DNA of 64,000 nt. Origin: Streptomyces sp. TN58. GTDB taxonomy: Bacteria > Actinomycetota > Actinomycetes > Streptomycetales > Streptomycetaceae. Both the position numbers and the translations under genes were made by a program. The DNA is taken from the NCBI RefSeq assembly GCF_001941845.1, contig NZ_CP018870.1, positions 5,556,001 to 5,620,000 of the forward strand. The letters are read 5' to 3'. The notes beneath the pieces are model-generated. The model was not told where the DNA came from. It saw only the letters and a program-made list of their open reading frames with translations, and searched no databases. Positions within the stretch are counted from its first letter, which is position 1; each line of letters starts with the position of its first letter. Positions 1 through 8,095 of the stretch are shown here, piece by piece.

Positions 1-97
1 GCGCCTTGTCGACCAGCAGCACCTCGTGGCCGTTCTCCAGCAGTTCGCCCGCGATGGAGCGGCCCACCGCGCCTGCCCCGGCGATGGCGACCCTCAT
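1..97 (-). CDS. TrkA-family K+ uptake protein, partial (3' end outside window)
   Basis: N-terminal 32 codons only. The protein starts MRVAIAGAGAVGRSIAGELL, a Rossmann nucleotide-binding fold with a GxGxxG loop and a following acidic strand end (LLVDK), as in RCK-domain TrkA/KtrA proteins that gate potassium transporters at the membrane in response to NAD(H) or ATP. Its ATG overlaps the stop codon of the upstream trkA (ATGA), so the two are translationally coupled. Pairs of consecutive TrkA proteins are common in streptomycetes. The function is inferred from the family, since only the first part of the domain is visible. Confidence 0.85.
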   Translation of the reverse strand, partial: MRVAIAGAGAVGRSIAGELLENGHEVLLVDKA

Positions 98-762
98 GCG
101 TGTGCCTCCTCAGGCCCCTCGGAGAAGGCAGCCTCGACCTTGTCGATCTCGTCCGTGCGCATCATCACGTGGACGAGGTCGCCCTCCTGCAGCACCGTCT
201 GCGACGTCGGCAGCATGGCCTCGCCGAGCCGGGTGAGGAACGCGACGCGTACGCCGGTCTCGTCCTGGATCCTGCTGACCTTGTGGCCGATCCACGCGGG
301 CGAGGTGTGCACCTCGGCGAGCTGTACGCCGCCGCTGGGGTCCCGCCACAGCGGCTCGGCGCCCGACGGCAGCAGCCGGCGCAGCATCTGGTCGGCGGTC
401 CACCGCACGGTGGCGACCGTCGGGATGCCCAGGCGCTGGTAGACCTCGGCGCGCTTGGGGTCGTAGATGCGGGCGGCGACGTTCTCGACGCCGAACATCT
501 CCCGGGCCACCCGTGCGGCGATGATGTTGGAATTGTCACCACTGCTGACGGCGGCGAACGCGCCCGCGTCCTCGATTCCCGCCTCCCTCAGGGTGTCCTG
601 GTCGAAGCCGACCCCGGTGACGCGGCGCCCGCCGAAACCGGCGCCGAGCCGGCGGAATGCGGTGGGGTCCTGGTCGACGACTGCGACCGTATGCCCCTGC
701 TGTTCCAGGGTTTGCGCGAGGGCGGAGCCCACTCTTCCGCAACCCATGATGACGATGTGCAC
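94..762 (-). CDS. trkA: TrkA-family potassium uptake regulator
   Basis: 222 aa. An RCK_N Rossmann domain (residues 1-120, opening HIVIMGCGRVGSALAQTL) is followed by an RCK_C domain (about 135-215) ending in the typical LQEGDLVHVMMRTDE stretch. It is a cytosolic regulatory subunit of Trk/Ktr-type K+ uptake that binds nucleotide. I chose the GTG at 762 because homology starts there and a GGAAGGA ribosome site lies five bases upstream; the longer frame from 807 adds 15 unrelated residues. It is coupled to the second TrkA by an ATGA overlap. The divergent neighbour is a KimA-like K+ importer, so this end of the window is a potassium locus. Confidence 0.9.
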   Translation of the reverse strand: MHIVIMGCGRVGSALAQTLEQQGHTVAVVDQDPTAFRRLGAGFGGRRVTGVGFDQDTLREAGIEDAGAFAAVSSGDNSNIIAARVAREMFGVENVAARIYDPKRAEVYQRLGIPTVATVRWTADQMLRRLLPSGAEPLWRDPSGGVQLAEVHTSPAWIGHKVSRIQDETGVRVAFLTRLGEAMLPTSQTVLQEGDLVHVMMRTDEIDKVEAAFSEGPEEAHA

Positions 763-955
763 GGCCGTCCTTCCGGCTGTCAGCGACTCGCTGGTTCCCA
801 GCCTCATTGCATCTCTGGTTTAACAGGGTCTCAGACCATGGCCCAAGCTACACACGGGCGGTCAGGGGTGCGGCCTCTTGCCCGCTTCTCGCGACGCGGC
901 CGAGCCGGACGGGGCGCGTCCGGCCGCGCATCCGGGGCACGTCCGTCACATACGA

Positions 956-1050
956 GCGGCGCGTCGGTGGCGCATTCGCGCCCCCGGGCGGCGCGACGGT
1001 GGCGCATTCGCGCACCCGGGCGGCGCGACGGTGGCGCACTCGCGCCCGCC
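956..1050. repeat. three tandem 32-bp repeats
   Basis: Units start at 956, 988 and 1020. The core of each is GCGGCGCG-A/T-CGGTGGCGCA followed by T/C-TCGCGC. Units 1 and 2 differ at two positions and unit 3 diverges at its 3' end. The 32-base period is not a multiple of three, so it is not coding. There are no spacers, so this is not a CRISPR array. It may be a protein-binding array or a simple expansion in the divergent promoter region. Confidence 0.8.
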
Positions 1051-1151
1051 CGCGACGCCACGTCCGCAGTGCGCCGACAGCGCGTTCGTGGTGCCCTGGT
1101 GGTGCGCTCGGGGAGGAAATGCGGCGGGATTGCGGGATGAGGGGGTGGGGG

Positions 1152-1181
1152 TTCGTCAGTCCGATTTCGAAGGCTTACGAT
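1152..1181 (+). promoter_or_regulatory. probable promoter giving a leaderless mRNA
   Basis: TTCGTC (1152-1157) and TACGAT (1176-1181) are separated by 18 bases. Transcription would start about 1188-1189, which is the first base of the GTG start codon at 1189. There is no ribosome-binding site upstream of that GTG. The mRNA is therefore probably leaderless, common in Streptomyces. No room remains for a c-di-AMP (ydaO-type) riboswitch such as controls kimA in Bacillus. Confidence 0.5.
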
Positions 1182-1188
1182 CCTCTGC

Positions 1189-3243
1189 GTGTCCAAACTG
1201 ACCGACGTGCCCAAACGGATCCTGATCGGCCGGGCGCTACGCAGCGACCGCCTCGGGGAAACCCTCCTTCCCAAGCGGGTCGCGCTCCCCGTCTTCGCGT
1301 CCGACCCTCTGTCGTCGGTGGCATACGCCCCGGGCGAGGTCCTGCTGGTCCTGTCGATCGCGGGCGTGTCCGCGTACCAGTACAGCCCCTGGATCGCCCT
1401 CGCGGTCGTGGTGCTGATGTTCACGGTGGTCGCCTCCTACCGGCAGAACGTCCACGCCTACCCCAGCGGCGGCGGCGACTACGAGGTGGCCAACACCAAC
1501 CTCGGCCCCCAGGCCGGCCTGACCGTGGCGAGCGCCCTGCTCGTCGACTACGTCCTCACGGTCGCCGTGTCGATCTCCTCCGGAGTGGAGAACCTCGGCT
1601 CCGCGGTGCACTTCGTCATCGAGCACAAGGTGCTCTCGGCGATCGTCATGATCCTTCTGCTCACGCTGATGAACCTGCGCGGTGTGAAGGAGTCGGGCAA
1701 GCTCTTCGCGATCCCGACCTATGTCTTCGTCGGCGCCGTCTTCGTCATGATCGCCTGGGGTGCCTGGAAGGGCATCGTCCTCGACGAGACCATGTCGGCG
1801 CCGACGGCGGACTTCGAGATCGAACCCGAGCAGACGGGCCTCGCCGGCTTCGCGATGGTCTTCCTGCTGCTGCGCGCCTTCTCCTCCGGCTGCGCGGCAC
1901 TCACGGGCGTCGAGGCCATCAGCAACGGCGTCCCCGCCTTCCGCAAGCCCAAGAGCAAGAACGCCGCGACCACCCTCGCCCTCATGGGCGGCCTGGCCGT
2001 CACCATGTTCTGCGGCATCATCGGCCTGGCCATGGCCACCGACGTGCGGATGGCCGAGAACCCGGCCGTCGACCTCCTGCACGACGGTGTCCCCGTCGGC
2101 CCCGAATACGTCCAGGACCCGGTGATCTCCCAGGTCGGCGAGGCCGTCTTCGGCGGCGGCAGCATCCTGTTCATCCTGCTGGCCACGGCCACCGCGCTCG
2201 TCCTCTTCCTCGCCGCGAACACCGCGTACAACGGCTTCCCGCTGCTCGGCTCGATCCTCGCGCAGGACCGCTACCTGCCGCGCCAGCTGCACACGCGCGG
2301 CGACCGGCTCGCCTTCTCCAACGGCATCGTGCTCCTCGCCGGCGCCGCCATACTGCTCGTCTGGATCTACGACGCCGACTCGACCAAGCTGATCCAGCTG
2401 TACATCGTCGGCGTGTTCGTCTCCTTCACGCTGAGCCAGATCGGCATGGTCCGGCACTGGAACCGGCACCTCAGGACCGAGCGCGACGCCGCCGCCCGCC
2501 GCCGCATGCACCGCTCCCGGGCGATCAACACCTTCGGCGCCTTCTTCACCGGCATGGTCCTGGTCGTCGTCCTGGCCACCAAGTTCACCCACGGCGCCTG
2601 GGTCGCCCTGCTCGGCATGGTGATCTTCTACGGAACGATGACCGCGATCCGCAAGCACTACGACCGCGTCTCCGCCGAGATCGCCGCCGCCGAGGGACCC
2701 AGCGACGACAGCGTGCGCCCCTCCCGCGTCCACTCGATCGTCCTGGTCTCCAAGGTGCACAAGCCCACCCTGCGCGCCCTCGCCTTCGCCAAGCTCACCC
2801 GCTCCGACACCCTCGAAGCGGTCAGCATCAGCGTCGACACGGCCGAGACCAAGGCCCTGCGCGAGGAGTGGGACCGGCGCCGGATCAACGTCCCGCTGAA
2901 GATCCTCGACTCGCCGTACCGCGAGATCACCCGCCCGGTCGTCGAGTACGTCAAGGGCCTGCGCAGCGAGAACCCGCGCGACGCGGTCAGCGTGTACATC
3001 CCGGAGTACGTCGTCGGCCGCTGGTGGGAGCACCTGCTGCACAACCAGAGCGCGCTGCGCCTCAAGGGCCGGCTGCTCTTCACCCCCGGTGTGATGGTCA
3101 CCTCGGTGCCCTACCAGCTCGAATCCTCGGAGCTCGCCAAGCGGCGGGCCAAGAAGCGCCAGGAGTGGAACGCCCCGGGCTCGGTCCGCCGCGGCCCGGT
3201 CGACACCCCGCGCTCGCCGAAGGCGCCGACCGACAAGCGCTGA
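1189..3243 (+). CDS. KimA/YdaO-like APC-superfamily permease, probable K+ importer
   Basis: 684 aa. About 12 membrane helices occupy residues 30-480. The first carries VFASDPLSSVAYAPGEVLL, the unwound-helix signature of APC permeases closest to B. subtilis KimA. A soluble C-terminal domain (about 500-684, ending in a basic tail) resembles the KimA cytosolic domain. KimA is a high-affinity proton-coupled potassium importer controlled by c-di-AMP. The divergent neighbours are TrkA proteins, which supports a potassium role. The GTG start coincides with the predicted transcription start. An amino-acid substrate is the alternative. A strong terminator follows at 3276-3338. Confidence 0.75.
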   Translation: MSKLTDVPKRILIGRALRSDRLGETLLPKRVALPVFASDPLSSVAYAPGEVLLVLSIAGVSAYQYSPWIALAVVVLMFTVVASYRQNVHAYPSGGGDYEVANTNLGPQAGLTVASALLVDYVLTVAVSISSGVENLGSAVHFVIEHKVLSAIVMILLLTLMNLRGVKESGKLFAIPTYVFVGAVFVMIAWGAWKGIVLDETMSAPTADFEIEPEQTGLAGFAMVFLLLRAFSSGCAALTGVEAISNGVPAFRKPKSKNAATTLALMGGLAVTMFCGIIGLAMATDVRMAENPAVDLLHDGVPVGPEYVQDPVISQVGEAVFGGGSILFILLATATALVLFLAANTAYNGFPLLGSILAQDRYLPRQLHTRGDRLAFSNGIVLLAGAAILLVWIYDADSTKLIQLYIVGVFVSFTLSQIGMVRHWNRHLRTERDAAARRRMHRSRAINTFGAFFTGMVLVVVLATKFTHGAWVALLGMVIFYGTMTAIRKHYDRVSAEIAAAEGPSDDSVRPSRVHSIVLVSKVHKPTLRALAFAKLTRSDTLEAVSISVDTAETKALREEWDRRRINVPLKILDSPYREITRPVVEYVKGLRSENPRDAVSVYIPEYVVGRWWEHLLHNQSALRLKGRLLFTPGVMVTSVPYQLESSELAKRRAKKRQEWNAPGSVRRGPVDTPRSPKAPTDKR

Positions 3244-3275
3244 ACGGGCCGGCGAACGGGCTGGCCGACGGGTTG

Positions 3276-3338
3276 GTGAACGGCCGGACGAGATCCACGT
3301 AAACTGGTGGGTCGGTCGTCCGGCCGTTCACTTTTTTT
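3276..3338 (+). terminator. rho-independent terminator after the permease gene
   Basis: A perfect 16-bp inverted repeat (3276-3291 and 3316-3331; arm GTGAACGGCCGGACGA) with a 24-base loop is followed at once by seven T (3332-3338). A textbook hairpin plus U-tract is notable in so G+C-rich a genome. It separates the permease from the methyltransferase gene. Confidence 0.85.
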
Positions 3339-3368
3339 GGTCTTTCCTATCCTTGGAGCCTCCCCGCC

Positions 3369-4700
3369 ATGACGGAGCAGAACGAGAAGCAGTCACTGGT
3401 AGGGGAGGAGTACGAGGTCGAGGTCGGCCCCGTCGCGCACGGCGGCCACTGCATCGCCCGGACCTCCGAGGGCCGGGTCCTGTTCGTCCGCCACACCCTG
3501 CCCGGCGAGAGGGTCATCGCGAAGGTCACCGAAGGCGACGCCGACTCCCGCTTCCTGCGCGCCGACGCGATCACCGTGCTCGAAGCCTCCAAGGACCGCG
3601 TCGAGGCCCCCTGCCCGTACGCCGGCCCCGGCAAGTGCGGCGGCTGCGACTGGCAGCACGCCAAGCCGGGCGCGCAGCGCCGGCTCAAGGGCGAGGTCGT
3701 CGCCGAGCAGCTGAAGCGGCTCGCCGGGCTCACCGCCGAGGAGGCCGGCTGGGACGGCACCGTCATGCCCGCCGAGGGCGACAAGCTGCCGGCCGGCCAG
3801 GTGCCGCAGTGGCGCACGCGCGTGCAGTACGCCGTCGACGAGGACGGCACCGTCGGCCTGCGCAGGCACCGCTCGCACGAGATCGAGCCGATCGACCACT
3901 GCATGATCGCGGCGCCGGGCGTCAGCGAGCTGGGCATCGAGAAGCAGGACTGGCCCCAGATGGCCACGGTCGAGGCCATCGCCGCCTCCGGCTCCCAGGA
4001 CCGCCAGGTCGTCCTCACCCCGCGCCCCGGCGGCCGCCTCCCCCTGGTCGAGCTCGACCGGCCCGTCTCCGTCCTCCGCGTGGAGGAGAAGGACGGCGGG
4101 GTCCACCGGGTCCACGGCCGCCCCTTCGTACGGGAGCGCGCGGACGGCCGTACGTACCGCGTGGGCATGGGCGGCTTCTGGCAAGTCCACCCGCAGGCCG
4201 CGGACACCCTGATCAAGGCCGTCATGCAGGGCCTGATGCCGCGCAAGGGCGAGATGGCCCTCGACCTGTACTGCGGCGTCGGCATCTTCGCCGGCGCCCT
4301 CGCCGAACGCCTCGGCGAGACGGGCGCCGTGCTCGGCATCGAGTCGACGAAGCGCGCGGTGGAGGACGCCCGGCACAACCTGGCGGACTTCCCCCGGGTC
4401 CGCATCGAACAGGGCAAGGTCGAGACGGTCCTCCCCAAGACCGGCATCACGGAGTGCGACCTGGTCGTCCTGGACCCCCCGCGCGCCGGCGCCGGCAAGC
4501 AGACGGTCCGCCACGTCGCGTCCCTCTCGGCCCGCCGCATCGCGTACGTCGCGTGCGACCCGGCGGCCCTGGCCCGCGACCTGGCCTACTTCGCGGAGGC
4601 CGGCTACAAGCCCCGCACCCTCCGCGTCTTCGACCTCTTCCCGATGACCCACCACGTCGAGTGCGTCGCGATCCTTGAGCCCGCCGAAAAGGGACTCTGA
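3369..4700 (+). CDS. TRAM-domain RNA (uracil-C5)-methyltransferase, RlmD/TrmA family
   Basis: 443 aa. An N-terminal TRAM RNA-binding domain (about 12-70) is followed by iron-sulfur cysteines C82, C90, C93 (PCPYAGPGKCGGCDW) and a fourth likely ligand in EPIDHCM. The SAM-binding motif is LDLYCGVGIFAGALAERLG near residue 298, then VVLDPPRAG and the catalytic-cysteine motif YVACDPAALARD near 396. The family methylates uracil C5 in 23S rRNA or tRNA using SAM. Which uridine is modified cannot be told from sequence. A GGAG ribosome site lies about ten bases before the ATG. Confidence 0.88.
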   Translation: MTEQNEKQSLVGEEYEVEVGPVAHGGHCIARTSEGRVLFVRHTLPGERVIAKVTEGDADSRFLRADAITVLEASKDRVEAPCPYAGPGKCGGCDWQHAKPGAQRRLKGEVVAEQLKRLAGLTAEEAGWDGTVMPAEGDKLPAGQVPQWRTRVQYAVDEDGTVGLRRHRSHEIEPIDHCMIAAPGVSELGIEKQDWPQMATVEAIAASGSQDRQVVLTPRPGGRLPLVELDRPVSVLRVEEKDGGVHRVHGRPFVRERADGRTYRVGMGGFWQVHPQAADTLIKAVMQGLMPRKGEMALDLYCGVGIFAGALAERLGETGAVLGIESTKRAVEDARHNLADFPRVRIEQGKVETVLPKTGITECDLVVLDPPRAGAGKQTVRHVASLSARRIAYVACDPAALARDLAYFAEAGYKPRTLRVFDLFPMTHHVECVAILEPAEKGL

Positions 4701-4728
4701 CCTGCAGGTTTGGCGAGTGTGCATGGTG

Positions 4729-4748
4729 GGCGCTACACCGTAGGCGCC
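4729..4748. terminator. possible terminator hairpin downstream of the methyltransferase
   Basis: GGCGCTAC (4729-4736) faces GTAGGCGCC (4740-4748), an eight-pair stem with one bulged G and a three-base loop, 29 bases after the stop codon. There is no T-run. The rest of 4701-4949 shows no gene. Confidence 0.35.
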
Positions 4749-4949
4749 GTCCGAATTCCCGGTGCACGGTCCGTATCCGACTGGCGAGCCGGCGGCGGCC
4801 GCCTGCCGCGCAGGCCGGTCCGCGGCGGCCGGCGCCAGTAGGAGAAGCTGGAGCGGGCGATACGAGTGTGGCGCACAGCTGCCGCCCTGCCCCGAGGGCC
4901 CACCAACCGCTCCCGTCCGTCGCGACGCGGCACGCCGAGGGGTGGCGCG

Positions 4950-5177
4950 TCAGTGACGGCAGGCGGCCAAGATGGCCAGCAGGACGAGCGCGATGGCCGC
5001 GAGCTGGAGGCACGCGCGGGCTCCGCCCGAGTCCCTCCTGCGGCTCTCGATCTGACCGCCGGGGGGCGTCCCGGGGTGCTTCCCGGCGTAGTGCTCGATC
5101 TGCTGGCGCAGTCCCTCGGACTCTCCCAGCCAGGGCGTCTTGAAGCTGCAATCGCCGCACCAGTAGCGGTAGACCAC
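4950..5177 (-). CDS. small zinc-finger-like, single-pass membrane protein
   Basis: 75 aa. C7, C10, H29 and H34 form a CX2C-X18-HX4H pattern like a C2H2 zinc finger, followed by a proline/glycine-rich linker and a C-terminal hydrophobic helix (about 55-72, LQLAAIALVLLAILAA). The GTG start at 5177 has GAGGAG five bases upstream. I know similar small proteins only as uncharacterised actinobacterial products. It is divergent from the HTH-NACHT gene (gap 158 bp) and may share its control region. The metal-binding role is inferred from residue spacing alone. Confidence 0.72.
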   Translation of the reverse strand: MVYRYWCGDCSFKTPWLGESEGLRQQIEHYAGKHPGTPPGGQIESRRRDSGGARACLQLAAIALVLLAILAACRH

Positions 5178-5335
5178 GTGGACTCCTCGTCTGCCGTCGG
5201 TGTGTGCGCCGGACCCACGACAGTGACCTTCGTCATGTGAAGTGAACAGGACATAGAACCGGCCATCCGTGACCGGTGGTCAGTGGCTGTCGGTAGGCTC
5301 ACCGCCGTCCGTACTGCCGAGTAGGGAGTTGCCCC

Positions 5336-7903
5336 GTGACCGATGACCTCGGCACGCTGTTGCGCGCGCTGCGCGATGCGGCGCAACTGACGCAGGAACA
5401 GGTCGCCGAGCAGTCCGGGGTCAGCGTGCGTACCATCCGCCGGCTGGAGAGCGGCACATCCACGAACCACCGGATGGGCACGGTCAATCTGCTCGCTGAC
5501 GCCCTTGAACTCGGCGAGGAGGACCGTCGCCGCCTGGCGGCCGTGATCGCCCGACCGCGCGGCGAGGCGGTGCCCCAGACAGACGGCTCCGTGCCCCGCT
5601 CCGAGTCCGAATCCCACGGTGAGCCCGGAAGCCGGCCTCCGCAGGACCCCGATCGCGTGCCCGGACACCCTTACGGGGTGGTCGCCTCCATCGCCGAACC
5701 AGGTCGGCCGCCCGGTGACGGGCTGCCAGGGCCCGCTGCTTCCGCGACTGCGTCAGCGGCTCCCGCCCCGTCCCCCGTACACCCCGTACTCGCCGACGCC
5801 GTACGCGAGCTCGCGATGGAGGTCCGGCGCCGCTGGCGTCGCGAGGAGGGGCAGCGCCGGGTCCACGACCCCTTCCCCCTTCCCGTCAGGTGGGAGCCGG
5901 CACCTGCCGGTCTGACCGACCGGCCGGAGAACATTCAGCGCCTCGGCCCAGGGGGGACACCCCGGGAGGTGAACGTGAACGGTGACCTGGGTGGCGTCCT
6001 CGACGTCTATTGCAGGATCCCCTCGGGACGACTGACGATCCTCGGCCGGGCCGGCTCCGGGAAGTCCGTCCTCACCATCAGACTCACCCTGGACCTCCTG
6101 GAGGCACCGGCCACACACGGCCGCGTGCCGGTCATCTTCAGCATCAGCTCGTGGGACCCGACCGCCACCGCACTGCGGGACTGGCTGATCGGCCGCCTGC
6201 TGCGCGACCACCCGCATCTGGCTCGTCGCGGCCCCTACGGGACGACGCTCGCCGCGGCCCTCGTCGACGCCGATCTCGTCCTCCCCGTCCTCGACGGCTT
6301 CGACGAGATCGCCGAGGGCCTGCGGGGGGCGGCCCTGGACGCGCTCAACACCACCTCGTCACCACTCGTCCTCACCAGCCGGCGCGACGAGTACGCCCAA
6401 GCCGTCCAGGCGGCACATGCGCCGCTCGTCTGGGCGGCGGCCATCGAACTCGTCGACCTCACTCCGGACGACCTCGCCGGGTACCTGCCCCGTACCGTCC
6501 GGACGATCGCAGGCGACACACACGTCACAGCAGGTACCGGCGGTGCCGGGGATGTATGGGACACGGTCCTCGAAGAACTGCGCACACGGGGCACCCCCGC
6601 GGGCGCGAACCTCGCCACGGTACTGACCACCCCGCTCATGGTTATCCTCGCCCGCACGCTCTACGGCGAGATGCCGGGCCGGGATCCCTCCGAACTCCTC
6701 GACGCCGCCCGTTTCCCCACGGCGAAGGCGCTGGAGGAACACCTGCTGGCCGGCTTCGTGCCCGCCGTCTACCGCCACCGCGCCCCCGAACGGGATGCCG
6801 GGGGCCGGCGGCCCAGGAGCCCGGGCTGGGACTCCGCACGTGCCGAGCGCTGGCTCGGCTACCTCGCCCACCACCTGGTCGGTCTCGACCGCGACCGGCA
6901 CGACCTCGCGTGGTGGCACGTCGGCGACTCACTGTCCCGTGCGACCCGCACCCTCGTCATCGCCTTGGCCACCGCTCTGAGCGTCACCCTGGCCGACTGG
7001 CTGATCGGCCTGCTGCTGACCCCGCTCGGCATCGGTGAACTCCTGCTGCAGGGCGCTCTCATGGGCCCGGTTGCGGGACTCGCCTTCGGGTCCGTCTATG
7101 CGCTCATGGACAGGTCCGGGCTCCGGACGGACTTTGAACCGGCCCGCATCCGAGTGACGCTGCGGGCCGCCCACGACCGGCTCGGCCGCAGTCCCCTGCG
7201 CACCTTCATCGTCCGATTCGGGCACGGTATGTTCGGCGGGAGCGTCATGGGCATCGGCTGTGCCTGCGCGCTCGCCCTTGAGCGCTCTCTGTACTCGGGG
7301 ATCCCGCTCGCGGAGCCCCGGGTCATCGAGGGCACTCTGATCAACATGCTGTTCCTGGGGCTGACCTTCGGCTCGGCCGCCGGCCTCGTCTTCGGGCTCA
7401 TTGCCGCGCTGGAGGCGCCCGTGGACGTCACCGCCGCGGCTACCCCGGTCAGTGCGCTGGCGTCCAACCGCACGACGGTGGGCCGGCAGTTCCTCGTCCT
7501 GGCCACCGCGCTCACAGTGGCCATCGCCTTCGGCGGGTACCTGCTCGTCCTGCTGCTCCAGGGGTCACTGGGCCGGCTCAACTGGGCAATGCCGGACAGC
7601 CTGTTCATCGGATCGATCGGCGGACTCGGAGGCGCGGGGTCCTACGTGCTCGCTTTCACCGCATGGGGGCAGTGGTTCGTGTTCGCCCGAGTCTGGCTGC
7701 CGCTGACCGGGAGGCTCCCCTGGGATCTCGTCGCCTTCCTGGAGGATGCCTACCACCGCGGAGTACTTCGGCAGACCGGCGCCGTGTACCAGTTCCGCCA
7801 CGTCCGGTTGCAGCATCACCTCGGGAGCGCGTTCCGCCGACAGGACACCGCCTTCGCACCGGTCACCCTTCCGTCCCCACGGACTGGCGCCGACGCCTCC
7901 TGA
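5336..7903 (+). CDS. HTH-NACHT NTPase with a multi-pass membrane domain
   Basis: 855 aa. Residues 1-65 form an Xre-type helix-turn-helix (LTQEQVAEQSGVSVRTIRRL). A variable Pro/Ala/Ser-rich linker reaches about 165. A NACHT/STAND NTPase domain follows: Walker A GRAGSGKS at 237-244, Walker B LPVLDGFDE around 316-324. From about 535 to 800 there are six or seven hydrophobic helices, then a short tail. NACHT proteins oligomerise when triggered, and several bacterial ones act in antiphage defence; others are regulators. Here the sensor-type C-terminus is replaced by membrane helices. AGGGAG lies seven bases before the GTG. The function is unknown; defence or stress signalling is inferred. Confidence 0.82.
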   Translation: MTDDLGTLLRALRDAAQLTQEQVAEQSGVSVRTIRRLESGTSTNHRMGTVNLLADALELGEEDRRRLAAVIARPRGEAVPQTDGSVPRSESESHGEPGSRPPQDPDRVPGHPYGVVASIAEPGRPPGDGLPGPAASATASAAPAPSPVHPVLADAVRELAMEVRRRWRREEGQRRVHDPFPLPVRWEPAPAGLTDRPENIQRLGPGGTPREVNVNGDLGGVLDVYCRIPSGRLTILGRAGSGKSVLTIRLTLDLLEAPATHGRVPVIFSISSWDPTATALRDWLIGRLLRDHPHLARRGPYGTTLAAALVDADLVLPVLDGFDEIAEGLRGAALDALNTTSSPLVLTSRRDEYAQAVQAAHAPLVWAAAIELVDLTPDDLAGYLPRTVRTIAGDTHVTAGTGGAGDVWDTVLEELRTRGTPAGANLATVLTTPLMVILARTLYGEMPGRDPSELLDAARFPTAKALEEHLLAGFVPAVYRHRAPERDAGGRRPRSPGWDSARAERWLGYLAHHLVGLDRDRHDLAWWHVGDSLSRATRTLVIALATALSVTLADWLIGLLLTPLGIGELLLQGALMGPVAGLAFGSVYALMDRSGLRTDFEPARIRVTLRAAHDRLGRSPLRTFIVRFGHGMFGGSVMGIGCACALALERSLYSGIPLAEPRVIEGTLINMLFLGLTFGSAAGLVFGLIAALEAPVDVTAAATPVSALASNRTTVGRQFLVLATALTVAIAFGGYLLVLLLQGSLGRLNWAMPDSLFIGSIGGLGGAGSYVLAFTAWGQWFVFARVWLPLTGRLPWDLVAFLEDAYHRGVLRQTGAVYQFRHVRLQHHLGSAFRRQDTAFAPVTLPSPRTGADAS

Positions 7904-8095
7904 CCACGGGCGTGCGACACCAGACGACCGTCGGGACGACCGGTCGGGGCAGGGATGGCCCACTCCGGTGAATGCCGGTCACATATGGCCGGTGGCACGG
8001 CCTGTCCGTCGAAGGGCACGGGAGACCAACATCGGGGCGTCCGGTCCGCCGCACCTCACCGTGCCGCGGGCACACCCCTCGACGAAGGGTTCCCG

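Larger units (their letters stand above)
763..1188. other. divergent intergenic region between trkA and the KimA-like gene
   Basis: No convincing gene is present. The stretch holds a three-copy 32-bp tandem repeat (956-1050) and, at its right end, a promoter for the plus-strand permease. A possible promoter for trkA would lie near 800-840, but I could not pick out convincing boxes. Confidence 0.6.

Noticed and set aside
956..1050. CRISPR array
   Set aside because: The 32-bp units are directly adjacent with no spacers and are not palindromic; no cas gene is present.
1141..1189. c-di-AMP (ydaO) riboswitch before the KimA-like gene
   Set aside because: The predicted transcript has no leader and the upstream sequence shows none of the conserved aptamer pattern.
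1237..3042. 601-codon minus-strand open frame opposite the KimA-like gene, and many similar long antisense frames through the window
   Set aside because: They mirror the third-position G/C bias of the real genes, have Asp/Gly/His/Arg-rich nonsense composition, no recognisable domain and no ribosome site.
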